A stretch of DNA of 64,000 nt from positions 1 to 64,000 of the forward strand of contig SVEJ01000008.1 in assembly GCA_015057435.1 (NCBI GenBank). The letters are read 5' to 3'. The stretch comes from Lachnospiraceae bacterium. Its GTDB lineage: Bacteria; Bacillota; Clostridia; Lachnospirales; Lachnospiraceae. Below are positions 7,219-16,194 of the stretch, piece by piece. Position numbers and translations under genes: made by a program. A model generated the notes under the pieces. The model was not told the DNA's origin and did not search any database. It worked only from the letters and a program-made list of their open reading frames with translations. Within the stretch, counting starts at the first letter, position 1. Every line of letters begins with the position of its first letter.

Positions 7219-9111
7219 ATGACATATACTGAAGCAGTGAAGCTTGCAAAACAAGGAAATGAAGAAGGTTTTCAGTTTTTATATGAATCTACATATAAGA
7301 AAAAAATGTATATAGCGATTAAATATATGAAAAATGAAGATGCGGCCATGGATGTATTACAGGATGCTTATATAAAGGCATTTTCTAAATTAGATACCTT
7401 AGAGGATCCGGAAAAGTTTCCGGGTTGGATGGGTATGATTGTAGCGAATACGGCAAAAAATGCTTTGGAAAAAAAGAATCCTTTATTGTTTTCGCAGATG
7501 GAACAGGAAAATGAAGAAGGAGAGACATTTGAGTATCAGATGGAAGATGAAGATACATGGAATCAGCCGGAGCTTGCCTATACACAACAGGAAACACAGG
7601 AATTGGTGAGAGAGTTGATTGGTTCTTTGTCAGAAGACCAAAAATTGTGTGTGATGATGTTTCACATTGAAGGACTCAGTATTAAAGAGATTGCAGAGGC
7701 AATGGACTGTTCGGAGAATACTGTTAAGTCCAGATTGAATTACGGAAGAAAGAATATTAAGGAAAAAGCAGAAGAATTACAAAAGAAGGGCGTCAAGTTA
7801 TACAGCTCTGCACCGCTTGCATTACTTGTATACTTGTTGCAGAAAGAAGCTGGTGCATTTACCTTGTCGGAGTTGGCACAGACTACTGCAACTTACGCAC
7901 ACTTTGCAGTAAAAGGTGGTGCTGCGCTTACCGGAAATTCTCAAACTGCTGGAGTGATGCAGGGAACGGAACAAGTGACTCGGACAGTAGAAAGCCTGTC
8001 GGAAGGAATAGGCCATACCATGAAGTCTACAACCGATGTGACAGGTACCATAGCTAAGGAAGCAGGGAAAGAAGTAAGCAAGACATTCTTGCAGACAGTA
8101 GCAGGTAAGGTGACGGTGGGCTTGGCAGTTACGGCTATATTAGGAACCGGCATTTTCTTTGGGACAAAGTTAACTGATTCGAAAGAAGAAGCTACCACAG
8201 AATACGCAACACAAACGGTGGCGGCCGTTACTGAAGAACAAGTAACAGAAGCAGTGACGGAGGAAGCAACCACACAGGTGCAGTTGACGGAAGAAGAGTT
8301 GTATTATGCATTCTTAGAAGAGGAGTGGATACCGGAACACGGAATCGGAATTACGTCTGAGAGTGGAATAATCGAAAGAAGTGAAAATAATGGATTGTTA
8401 GAACGTGAGTGGTTGCATGCAGCAGGTGCATTGGCGGCAGATATTTATGATTATGATGGAGATGGCGTGAAGGATATGTTGTTGATTCATAATCTAGAAG
8501 AAGATAACGCTGGAAGAATAGAATATACAATTATGTTTGATATGTACACATTGGAAAATGAACAAGTTATTTTAAAAGCATCAAATGAAAATAGAGAAAT
8601 GGATGAATATATTGGACCTGATGGTATGTTTGCTATTGAAACTTCTAATATGATAGCAAAACTGAATCGAGTTGTAGTGGATGGAGTTACTTATTTGACA
8701 TATACCATCTTCTCTAGAGGCGGTTTAGATTATGATGGTGGTGCGGATAGATATTATGTTATGCAGTATGCAGATGGAGAATGGGATTTCATAGCAAAGG
8801 CACATGCAGAACCTCCATTCTATGCAAGCTACACCCGATTCGTAGATGGGCAAGCTATACAAGAAGGCCCGTTCACTTCAGGGGATGTACATGAGATAAA
8901 TAAACGATTTGAAGAGCTTGGAATCATAGGTATGGCAATTGGTATGGTAAGTGATGTTGATGGAGTAGAGGCATATAATGTCAAAAATGAGAATGCAGTT
9001 CCGATTTTTATGATTAATATCAACGGGGAGTGGCAAGATGAGCATACTGCCGTCATGACCTACACTGTAACAGATGGAACAGGCTTGCGAGAAAAGATCT
9101 CTCAAGAGTAA
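7219..9111 (+). CDS. Membrane-tethered ECF sigma factor with extracytoplasmic domain
   Basis: Protein of 630 aa. Residues about 10-80 are sigma region 2 (LYESTYKKKMYIAIKYMKNEDAA... with LQDAYIKAFSKL) and about 135-185 are region 4 with the HTH IKEIAEAMDCSENTVKSR. An Ala/Thr-rich stretch leads to one membrane segment at about 298-318 (VGLAVTAILGTGIFFG), a Thr/Glu-rich linker, and an outer domain of about 270 residues with a calcium-site-like DYDGDGVKD. ECF factors are usually under 250 aa; the fused anchor and outer domain suggest signal reception within one chain. ATG 7219 follows GAGGAGA (7204-7210); an in-frame start at 7108 overlaps the previous gene and lacks a site. It lies behind ECF-type promoter copy 2. 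Confidence 0.8.
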   Translation: MTYTEAVKLAKQGNEEGFQFLYESTYKKKMYIAIKYMKNEDAAMDVLQDAYIKAFSKLDTLEDPEKFPGWMGMIVANTAKNALEKKNPLLFSQMEQENEEGETFEYQMEDEDTWNQPELAYTQQETQELVRELIGSLSEDQKLCVMMFHIEGLSIKEIAEAMDCSENTVKSRLNYGRKNIKEKAEELQKKGVKLYSSAPLALLVYLLQKEAGAFTLSELAQTTATYAHFAVKGGAALTGNSQTAGVMQGTEQVTRTVESLSEGIGHTMKSTTDVTGTIAKEAGKEVSKTFLQTVAGKVTVGLAVTAILGTGIFFGTKLTDSKEEATTEYATQTVAAVTEEQVTEAVTEEATTQVQLTEEELYYAFLEEEWIPEHGIGITSESGIIERSENNGLLEREWLHAAGALAADIYDYDGDGVKDMLLIHNLEEDNAGRIEYTIMFDMYTLENEQVILKASNENREMDEYIGPDGMFAIETSNMIAKLNRVVVDGVTYLTYTIFSRGGLDYDGGADRYYVMQYADGEWDFIAKAHAEPPFYASYTRFVDGQAIQEGPFTSGDVHEINKRFEELGIIGMAIGMVSDVDGVEAYNVKNENAVPIFMININGEWQDEHTAVMTYTVTDGTGLREKISQE

Positions 9112-9137
9112 CAGATATATTACAAGGAGAAAAGAAT

Positions 9138-11318
9138 ATGGGATTACAAGGAAAAAAGTTATTATTAAGTGTTTTGTGTGCAATCATGATGTTGTTTAGT
9201 TCTGCTATATATGCAAAAGCAGATACCGTTACTTCGGAGGAGGGATATATATATGAGGTCTTAGAAGATGGAACCCTCGAAATACAAGGTTATACAGGTA
9301 GTACAGCAGAACTTGTTATTCCGAAAACAATAGGTGGAATGACAGTCACTCGAATTAGTAATGAAGCGTTTTCAGGAAATGAAGTTATTACCAGTTTAGA
9401 GATTGGAAGCAATATTCAATTTGTGGGAAACCGTGCATTTTCTTCTTGTGAAAACTTAAAAACTGTAGATATGTCGGCTTGTGGAGGGAATATAGGTGCC
9501 GGTCTCTTTTTGAGTTGCAAGCAATTGGAAGAAGCGCTTGTACCAACAGAGTTAGATAGTATTCCGGGGGATATGTTTAGGAGTTGTTCGAGCTTAAAAA
9601 CAATTGTCGTACCGGAAGGAGTTACTTTCATTGGTCATTATGCGTTTGATGGATGTACAAGTTTGTCGGAAGCAGAATTGCCGGACGGTCTTGAGAAAAT
9701 ACTGAAATGCGCTTTTAATGGTTGTAAAAGTCTTAGTAGCCTTTGGATACCGGCTAGTGTTACAGAGATATATAATGATTCTTATAGTGGTTGTTCTGGT
9801 TTGAGAAGTATTGTAGTAGAGGAAGGAAACCCTGTGTATGACAGTGGAAATGGTTCCAATGCAATAATTGAAACAGAGGAAGAAACGGTGGTTCTCGGAT
9901 GTGTTAACACGACCTTTCCGGATTCGGTATCTATCATAGGAGAAATGGCTTTTGCGAGTAATGAAAGTTTGAAAACGTTAACTATTCCGGAAGGAATAGA
10001 AACTATCAGTTATAGTGCATTTATTCGTTGTGATAACTTGGAAACATTAAACATATCATCCACAGTATCTACAATTGGTGGTTGGGCATTTCTTGGCTGC
10101 AGTGGATTGCAGAAGATTGTTGTCGATGACGAGAATGCATATTACACCGATGGAAATGGTGCGAATATTTTGGTTAATAAAGAGACAGGTTATTTGATAC
10201 AGGGTAGTGCTAATGCGACGATTACGTCTGATGTAAAAACAATAGGGGACTCTTCATTTTTACATATAAAAGGATTGGAATCCGTTGAATTGCCATCTAG
10301 TGTAGAAAGTATCGAAAACCATGCATTTTATGGCTGTGAGAATTTAAAGAGTATACAGCTTTCTCCTAATATTGATACGATTTGGGAGGGTGCATTTTTT
10401 GATTGCACCAGCTTGACGCATGTAGATATTCCATCGGGAATTAGATGTATTATGGATTATGCATTTAGCGGATGTACTAATCTACAAAGCATATCGATAC
10501 CGGATAGTGTAACTAGTTTTGGCTTTCCTATATTTAATAACGTTGGAAAGAACTTTGTGATATATGCCAATCCGAATTCGAAAGCGGCAGAATATGCAAA
10601 GACATATCATATTCCTATTAAGTCACCGGAAGAGAAGAATAATACCGAAAATCAAGAGGATACAGATTTAAGTAAAGGAGAAAATGACAATCAAGAAGAG
10701 CAGGATAATTCAGAAGAAGCGGCACAACCTGCGGCAAAAGGTTCTATAATATATGATCTAAAAAACGACGGTAAATATAAGGTGACAACATCAAAGAAAA
10801 ATGAATTGACGGTGGCGTATCTGGGGACTACAGATCATACAAAAAGGACAATAGAGATTCCGTCAAAGGTAACAATAGATGGCTTTACATATAAAGTAAC
10901 CAGTGTAGGAGACGGAGCACTTCGTCATAACAAGAAAATCACACAAATCACAGTTCCTAATACTGTAAAAACAATCGGAAAATATGCGTTTAGCGATTGC
11001 AAAAAATTAACGAAGGTAACGATTGGAACAGGTGTGACAGCTATTAAAACAAGTGCTTTTGAGAATTGTGTTTCCTTAAAAACAGTTCTTGTAAAATCCA
11101 AAAAATTAAAACTGATTGGAAGGGATGCATTTTATAAATGTAAGAAGCTTACAAAAATCTCGTTAAAAACAACAAAGTTTAATAAGAATTCTGTAGGAAA
11201 GAATTCGTTGAAAAAGACGAACAAAAAGCTTGTTATATACGTTCCGAAATCAAAGGTAAAGAAGTATAAAAAATACTTTAATGGCAAAGGCAATAAATAT
11301 GTAAAAATTTCCAAATAA
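9138..11318 (+). CDS. BspA-like leucine-rich repeat surface protein
   Basis: Protein of 726 aa, third gene of the sigma operon, 26 bases after it and with AAGGAG at 9123-9128. Residues 1-30 are a signal peptide ending near YAKADT. Residues about 35-490 are Treponema/BspA-type leucine-rich repeats (LRR_5; recurring TSLxxVxIPxxVxxIxxxAFxxC). An acidic linker follows (about 500-530), then repeats merging into a Lys-rich C-terminal module (about 535-726) that ends in VPKSKVKKYKKYF. The same module ends the proteins at 36799, 40974 and 45674. Such proteins act in adhesion in other bacteria. Co-transcription with the sigma factor makes it a likely output or sensor-side partner. Confidence 0.8.
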   Translation: MGLQGKKLLLSVLCAIMMLFSSAIYAKADTVTSEEGYIYEVLEDGTLEIQGYTGSTAELVIPKTIGGMTVTRISNEAFSGNEVITSLEIGSNIQFVGNRAFSSCENLKTVDMSACGGNIGAGLFLSCKQLEEALVPTELDSIPGDMFRSCSSLKTIVVPEGVTFIGHYAFDGCTSLSEAELPDGLEKILKCAFNGCKSLSSLWIPASVTEIYNDSYSGCSGLRSIVVEEGNPVYDSGNGSNAIIETEEETVVLGCVNTTFPDSVSIIGEMAFASNESLKTLTIPEGIETISYSAFIRCDNLETLNISSTVSTIGGWAFLGCSGLQKIVVDDENAYYTDGNGANILVNKETGYLIQGSANATITSDVKTIGDSSFLHIKGLESVELPSSVESIENHAFYGCENLKSIQLSPNIDTIWEGAFFDCTSLTHVDIPSGIRCIMDYAFSGCTNLQSISIPDSVTSFGFPIFNNVGKNFVIYANPNSKAAEYAKTYHIPIKSPEEKNNTENQEDTDLSKGENDNQEEQDNSEEAAQPAAKGSIIYDLKNDGKYKVTTSKKNELTVAYLGTTDHTKRTIEIPSKVTIDGFTYKVTSVGDGALRHNKKITQITVPNTVKTIGKYAFSDCKKLTKVTIGTGVTAIKTSAFENCVSLKTVLVKSKKLKLIGRDAFYKCKKLTKISLKTTKFNKNSVGKNSLKKTNKKLVIYVPKSKVKKYKKYFNGKGNKYVKISK

Positions 11319-11346
11319 AATTTCTTTTAAAAAATTGCAATTTCAT

Positions 11347-11381
11347 AAAACTTTTCTTTTTCTGCGCCTGTCATATAGGTA
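11347..11381 (+). promoter_or_regulatory. ECF-type promoter element, copy 3
   Basis: AAAACTTTT at 11347-11355, GTC at 11370-11372 and GTA at 11379-11381, matching copies at 3645 and 6554 in sequence and spacing. It lies directly before the ribosome binding site of the small gene at 11398. Confidence 0.65.
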
Positions 11382-11397
11382 GAAAGGAGATGAGTGT

Positions 11398-11598
11398 ATG
11401 GATAAAGTTGCAAACAAGATTCTCCAAATTTTCATTCATTTAGTGAAAAAAGATATGAATGAATATGAAGAGGATGAGAAAAAAAGGTATGAATTGTATC
11501 ATCGAATCAAGAATCGATTGAAGTGTGGTGATACAGCTGATAGTAGCAATTTGTATGCGATGCAATATTGGAGATTAGGAGGTATGAATGATGAATAA
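11398..11598 (+). CDS. Small charged protein coupled to the FN3-CAP gene
   Basis: Protein of 66 aa with no signal peptide and many Lys, Glu and Tyr residues (VKKDMNEYEEDEKKRYELYH). AGGAG sits about 8 bases before ATG 11398, and the gene is first behind ECF-type promoter copy 3. Its last 11 bases overlap the start of the next gene, which points to translational coupling. No family is recognised; a cytoplasmic regulator or chaperone-like partner is possible. Confidence 0.6.
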   Translation: MDKVANKILQIFIHLVKKDMNEYEEDEKKRYELYHRIKNRLKCGDTADSSNLYAMQYWRLGGMNDE

Positions 11599-14248
11599 AA
11601 ACAGATGGTTAGCTATCATAATGGTAGCGGTGATGGGTATAAATGTGATGGGAGTATCTGTGACAAGTTATGCAAAAAACGTTCAGTCTCCAATTACAAA
11701 ACAAGTAACTTCGTTAGGTTCAAAAAACACGAAAAGTATAAAAAAGCAAAAACCTAAAAAAGTAAAAGTGAAAAATGTGACACCGACAAAAGTAAAGATT
11801 ACCTGGAAAAAGGTTTCCGGTGCTAAGAAATATTGTGTGACCTATTTCAATAAGAAGTCTAATGTTAAGAAGCAATATGTAAAGGGAACATCTGCGACTA
11901 TTAAAGGACTAAAGGCAAATACAAAATATACTTATTATGTGCAGGCGATCGGAAAAGAGAATGGGAAAACAGTAAAATCCAAGAAGTCTGCTAAGGTGAA
12001 AAAAAGAACCTTGGAAAAGAAAGATAGAACAGAAAAAAAGACGGAAAAAGTAACTGAAAGGGCAACAACGGAAGAAAAGACAGAAGTTACAACGGAGAAA
12101 GCAACAACAGAAGAAAAGAAGACAGAAGCAGCAACGGAGAACGTAACAACAGAGGAAAAGACAGAAGCAACAACAGAGAAAGTGACAGAAGAAGAAAAGA
12201 CGGAAACAACAACAGAAAAAGTAACAACGGAAGAAAAGCCGGAAGTCACAACGGAGAAGGTAACGACAGAGGAGAAGACGACAGAGACAACAACGGAGAA
12301 AGTAACAACAGAGGAGAAGCCGGAAGTCACAACGGAGAAAGTAACGACCGAAGAGAAAAAGACAGAGTCGACAACAGAGAAAGTAACGACCGAAGAGAAG
12401 AAGACAGAGTCAACAACAGAGAGTGCAACGACCGAAGAGAAGAAGACAGAAGTCACTACTGAGGATGATACAGAAGAAGAGGTGGAATTGGTTGCTCCAC
12501 AGAATTTGACGGTTACGAGGATTACTCCGTTTCAGGTAAAAGTGACTTGGGATAAGGTTGAGGGCGCAAATGTGTATGAGTTGAAATATGGAACAAGCCC
12601 AACTATGGTTTTATATGCTAACAAACTAGTATATACCAATGAAATAGTGCTTAACAATCTAAGACCAACTTCTATGTATTATTACACCATTACAGCTATG
12701 TACAGACAAGATGGACAAGAGGATGTAATGTCTGAGGAGTCTGAGATTATTAATATAAGAAATTATGATTTGGATATACCGAAGCTTACTAATTACACGC
12801 TGAATGCAGATGAGACAGAGGTAACATTTGATGTGGCTGTGGATGAAGATGCGTATGCAATGCACACAACTTCTTATCTGACATCAACGAGATTATATTA
12901 CAGCACAGATGGTACAAGCTTTACACAATGTCAGGAAGTGGCGGCAACAGAAAAAAACATCATTTTTACAGGCTTAGAACCGGGAACACAATATTACTTT
13001 AAGGCTTGTTACTACTATGAGAACGGAACGAAAAAGGCTTCTTCTAAATACAGTAATGTGGTGTCTTTCGAAACGGAGAAAGAACTGGTTTTGACTGCTC
13101 CGCAAAACGTGTCGGTTTCCTCGGAAACACCATTTTCAGTAACAGTGAGCTTTGATGAAGTGGAAGATGCGAATCAGTATTGGGTTTATTACACAGACTA
13201 TTGGGGAGAAACTGTTAAGGAAGTAACTGACTCAAACAGTATCACAATTACAGGGCTAAATGCCAATGCTAAGTATATTTATCAAGTTCAGGCGGCATAT
13301 GTAAAAGATGAAAAGGTAACAACCTCTGAACTGTCATCCGAAGTGACATATGTAAACCCAAAGGTTGGAATTCCCCAAGTGTCATCGACTGACTTGTATG
13401 TAGAGGAGGATGGCAGTGCTGATTGTGTGCTGACATATACTCCGATTGATTATATGAAATATGTTTATGTATACCAGAGTGAAGATGGTGTTTCATATGA
13501 AAAAGTGACACAAAATGATGCAACGGCAACAAGCGTTGTTGTAGAAGGACTGGGAGCAGGAAAAACCTATTATTTTAAGATTCGAATGTATCAAAAGATT
13601 AATACTTCTGTTGTATATAGTGTGTATAGCGATGTTGTTACAGTAACAGTACCGTCAACTGATACAGGCAATGAAGAGGGTGGAGATACTGATAATGCAG
13701 AAGCTACAACAGAACAGTCAACAACGGAAACAGCTACTACTGAGCAAATAACTACAGAAGAACCAACAACAGAAGTTCCGACGACGGAGGCACCGGTAGA
13801 ACAGCCATCTGATGCTGAATTAATTGAACAAGACGGAAGACCACAGGCAGGTAATACTTATGCGGCACATATTATGGCATATGAAATCTTAGACTTGATG
13901 AATGAGGAAAGAGTTAGAGTGGGAAGTGACCCTTGTACAATGGATCCTCGATATTTGCAGGTGGCAGCAATTAGAGCGCAAGAAATAACAATATTATATT
14001 CACATCAGCGTCCAAATGGTGGCAATTGGTATTCAGCATATACCGACCTTGGATATAGGCCGGGTTCAGCAGCAGAGAATATTGTATGGGGATATAGAAC
14101 GTCAACTGGTTTTTATAATGCGTGGAAAAATAGTGGCGGTCATTACCGCAATATGACAAATTATAACTACAAATATGTAGGTATTTATATTTATCAAAAT
14201 CCTGAAAATGGTCATTACTATGCCGTGCAGAATTTTGCGAAAAAATAG
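11588..14248 (+). CDS. Secreted fibronectin-III repeat protein with C-terminal CAP domain
   Basis: Protein of 886 aa with AGGAGG at 11577-11582. Order: signal peptide (1-29), one FN3 domain (about 55-140; VKVKNVTPTKVKITWKKVSGAK), a Thr/Glu/Lys repeat region (about 150-297), four more FN3-like domains (about 300-700), a second short Thr/Glu linker, and a CAP (SCP/PR-1) domain at about 755-886 with LMNEERVRVG, SAAENIVWG, GGHYRNMTN and GIYIYQNPENGHYYAVQNF. CAP domains occur in secreted bacterial proteins of varied function. The repeat region probably acts as a stalk across the cell wall. It belongs to the operon behind ECF-type promoter copy 3. Confidence 0.8.
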   Translation: MMNKNRWLAIIMVAVMGINVMGVSVTSYAKNVQSPITKQVTSLGSKNTKSIKKQKPKKVKVKNVTPTKVKITWKKVSGAKKYCVTYFNKKSNVKKQYVKGTSATIKGLKANTKYTYYVQAIGKENGKTVKSKKSAKVKKRTLEKKDRTEKKTEKVTERATTEEKTEVTTEKATTEEKKTEAATENVTTEEKTEATTEKVTEEEKTETTTEKVTTEEKPEVTTEKVTTEEKTTETTTEKVTTEEKPEVTTEKVTTEEKKTESTTEKVTTEEKKTESTTESATTEEKKTEVTTEDDTEEEVELVAPQNLTVTRITPFQVKVTWDKVEGANVYELKYGTSPTMVLYANKLVYTNEIVLNNLRPTSMYYYTITAMYRQDGQEDVMSEESEIINIRNYDLDIPKLTNYTLNADETEVTFDVAVDEDAYAMHTTSYLTSTRLYYSTDGTSFTQCQEVAATEKNIIFTGLEPGTQYYFKACYYYENGTKKASSKYSNVVSFETEKELVLTAPQNVSVSSETPFSVTVSFDEVEDANQYWVYYTDYWGETVKEVTDSNSITITGLNANAKYIYQVQAAYVKDEKVTTSELSSEVTYVNPKVGIPQVSSTDLYVEEDGSADCVLTYTPIDYMKYVYVYQSEDGVSYEKVTQNDATATSVVVEGLGAGKTYYFKIRMYQKINTSVVYSVYSDVVTVTVPSTDTGNEEGGDTDNAEATTEQSTTETATTEQITTEEPTTEVPTTEAPVEQPSDAELIEQDGRPQAGNTYAAHIMAYEILDLMNEERVRVGSDPCTMDPRYLQVAAIRAQEITILYSHQRPNGGNWYSAYTDLGYRPGSAAENIVWGYRTSTGFYNAWKNSGGHYRNMTNYNYKYVGIYIYQNPENGHYYAVQNFAKK
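12040..12475 (+). repeat. In-frame Thr/Glu/Lys tandem repeats
   Basis: About eleven imperfect units of TTEKVTTEEK(K)TE, roughly 36-39 bases each, encoded in frame inside the FN3-CAP gene. Some neighbouring units are almost identical at the DNA level, so copy number could change by slippage or recombination without breaking the frame. Confidence 0.85.
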
Positions 14249-14283
14249 GATGTGGCAAGTCAAATGGAATCGGCTTAACAAAA

Positions 14284-14341
14284 GTGGTTATGATACGCAT
14301 GACGTATGATAATAAATGAAAATTCAAGAGGAGGAATAAAA
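14284..14341 (+). repeat. Direct repeat ahead of the first PPC-like gene (copy A)
   Basis: About 50 bases from GTGGTTATGATA to AATTCAAGAGGAG recur almost unchanged at 16136-16194, 1852 bases downstream. They cover the gap between the end of a CAP reading frame and the ribosome binding site of a PPC-like gene. Confidence 0.85.
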
Positions 14342-15853
14342 ATGAAAAAATTAACAAAAGCAACATTAAGTGTATTCTTATTTGTGTTGATGTTTGTAGT
14401 AAGTGGCATACAGGCACAGGCTGCTTCTAAGGCAGAGATTGAGAGTACGGGAACAAAGATGACATTGAACAAGGAAGTAAAGGGTGTGTTAACAAGCTGT
14501 ACGGATGAAAATTGGTTCATCTTTCAGGTGACACAACCGGGATATTTTAATTTGACCTTTAATACAGTTTATGCAGATGTTAATGATATAGGAGATGGTT
14601 GGGATGTATATATCTATGATACAAATGATTTAGTTAATACAATTCAAGAATATAGAGGGCAGGTTAATACATTTACTACAGCTAATTTTGCGATGCATAC
14701 AGGTACATATTATGTTATGATTGACGCGCATGATGAGAGTCATAAAAGTGATGCACCAATTAATTGTGAGTTCGGATTAACTGTGAATTATCAGGTGGAT
14801 TCTACGTGGGAAGTTGAATATAACAGTGAAACTAATGTGGCAAATTCAAAGCGATTGAATTCAGAGATTAAAGGAAATCTATATCACTATAAGGATGAAG
14901 ATTGGTATAAGTTTACAGTAGATAAATCTGGTGTAGTTGAAATAGTTTTCTCAACACAGGATTATGTCGATGTTCGGAAACTAGGTGATGGTTGGGATAT
15001 CGAATTATGGGATACGAATTTAACTAAAATGACGAGAACAGAGAATGTTAAGGGGAATTACATTTCTCAAAAGTATGGACTTGAGGCCGGTACATATTAC
15101 GTTCTTGTTGATGCGTCTGATGAGAGTCATAAAAGTGATGCCCCTGTAGCATGTGATTATTCCTTAACTTTAAAATATGTGGTAGATACAACATGGGAAT
15201 CTGAGGGGAATAACACTTCTGATTTAGCTGATGAGATTAAAGTAGGTACAAGCTATCATGGCGCTTTGTATCAAGCGCAGGATAATGATTGGTATAAGTT
15301 GAATTTAAGTAAGTCGGGTGTTATGAAATTTGATTTTGCTAAGAATGTGAATGAAAGCATTCAATCTGTGAAGGAAGGATGGAATGTATATTTTATTGAT
15401 GCAAAGACTAATGAGAGTATTTTTAAGATGGATGCGGTTGAAACGAGTGCTAATCAACAGATTGCATTAGCAAAGGGAACATATTTTATACGAGTATGTT
15501 GTGAGGATAAATATAGTGCTCCGGTAGGTTGCCAATACGATTTCAAAGTAAGCTTCACACAAAGCCCAAGCAAAACAAAAATTAAAAGCATCAAGAGTTC
15601 TAAGAAGAAAGTGACGTTAAAGTGGAAGAAGGTGTCCGGCGCAAATGGCTACTACATTTACCGTTCAACATCTAAGAAGGGTACTTACAAGAAGGTTGCT
15701 ACCATTAAGAAGGGAACTACAGTAAAATATACAGACAAAAAAGGCTTGAAGAAAAAGAAAACTTATTACTATAAGATTGTTGCTTACAAAAAGGCGAATG
15801 GAATAACTGCTACATCTGCAGATTCGGCAGTGAAGAAGGTTAAGGTAAAATAG
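14342..15853 (+). CDS. Secreted PPC-like repeat protein with C-terminal FN3 (copy A)
   Basis: Protein of 503 aa. Signal peptide (1-28, ends IQAQAAS), three repeats of about 110-120 residues each with an acidic DENW/DEDW/DNDW motif, a GDGWDVYIYD-type strand and a GTYYV strand, and a Lys-rich FN3 domain (about 407-503). The repeats resemble pre-peptidase C-terminal (PPC) beta-sandwich domains, which often assist secretion or binding. ATG 14342 is chosen over an in-frame start at 14306 because AGAGGAGG and the signal peptide fit it. Its paralogue follows at 16195; both sit in the operon after the FN3-CAP gene. Confidence 0.75.
   Translation: MKKLTKATLSVFLFVLMFVVSGIQAQAASKAEIESTGTKMTLNKEVKGVLTSCTDENWFIFQVTQPGYFNLTFNTVYADVNDIGDGWDVYIYDTNDLVNTIQEYRGQVNTFTTANFAMHTGTYYVMIDAHDESHKSDAPINCEFGLTVNYQVDSTWEVEYNSETNVANSKRLNSEIKGNLYHYKDEDWYKFTVDKSGVVEIVFSTQDYVDVRKLGDGWDIELWDTNLTKMTRTENVKGNYISQKYGLEAGTYYVLVDASDESHKSDAPVACDYSLTLKYVVDTTWESEGNNTSDLADEIKVGTSYHGALYQAQDNDWYKLNLSKSGVMKFDFAKNVNESIQSVKEGWNVYFIDAKTNESIFKMDAVETSANQQIALAKGTYFIRVCCEDKYSAPVGCQYDFKVSFTQSPSKTKIKSIKSSKKKVTLKWKKVSGANGYYIYRSTSKKGTYKKVATIKKGTTVKYTDKKGLKKKKTYYYKIVAYKKANGITATSADSAVKKVKVK
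15555..15853 (+). repeat. Near-identical FN3-coding segment shared with 17415-17715
   Basis: The last roughly 300 bases of the two PPC-like genes are almost identical, including the final stretch to the stop codon, whereas the upstream repeats have diverged clearly. This points to recent gene conversion or strong constraint on the C-terminal domain. Confidence 0.8.
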
Positions 15854-15872
15854 AAAGAGGATTGCACAACAT

Positions 15873-16133
15873 ATGAAGAGATTATTAAATAGCTTAATAA
15901 CAATCGTATTTGTAATCTTGCTATCCATAACCTGTGGAATGTCAGGAGAAACTGCTGCGAAGAAGAATGGAAGAGTTAACAATATCAAATATAATATTTG
16001 GGAAAATAGCCCTGGTCATTACAGAAATATGACAAACAATACTTATAAGTATCTTGGTATTTATATTTATCAAAATCCGGTAAATGGTCACTATTATGCA
16101 GTACAAAAATTGCAAAAAGATGACATACTATAA
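15873..16133 (+). pseudogene. Internally deleted CAP-protein gene
   Basis: An 86-codon frame with AAAGAGG upstream encodes a signal-like N-terminus (KRLLNSLITIVFVILLSITCG) joined to only the last about 45 residues of a CAP domain (SPGHYRNMTN, GIYIYQNPVNGHYYAVQ). That tail matches the end of the CAP domain at 14120-14248. The rest of the CAP fold is missing, so a working CAP domain is impossible. It looks like a leftover from the tandem duplication that also copied the PPC-like gene, though a short secreted product could still be made. Confidence 0.65.
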
Positions 16134-16135
16134 AG

Positions 16136-16194
16136 GTGGTTATGATATATATGACGTATGATAATAAATGAAAATTCAAGAGGAGTAATGAGAA
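16136..16194 (+). repeat. Direct repeat ahead of the second PPC-like gene (copy B)
   Basis: Partner of 14284-14341. Together with the CAP tail before it and the PPC-like gene after it, it defines a duplicated unit of about 1.85 kb. Confidence 0.85.

Noticed and set aside
11935-12456. Open minus-strand frame rich in Ser/Val/Phe opposite the Thr/Glu repeats
   Set aside because: It is a by-product of the repeat codons on the plus strand; no ribosome binding site and low-complexity product.
12040-12475. Tandem repeats considered as a CRISPR array
   Set aside because: Repeats are in frame, imperfect and without unique spacers; they encode a protein stalk. No CRISPR array was seen anywhere in the window.
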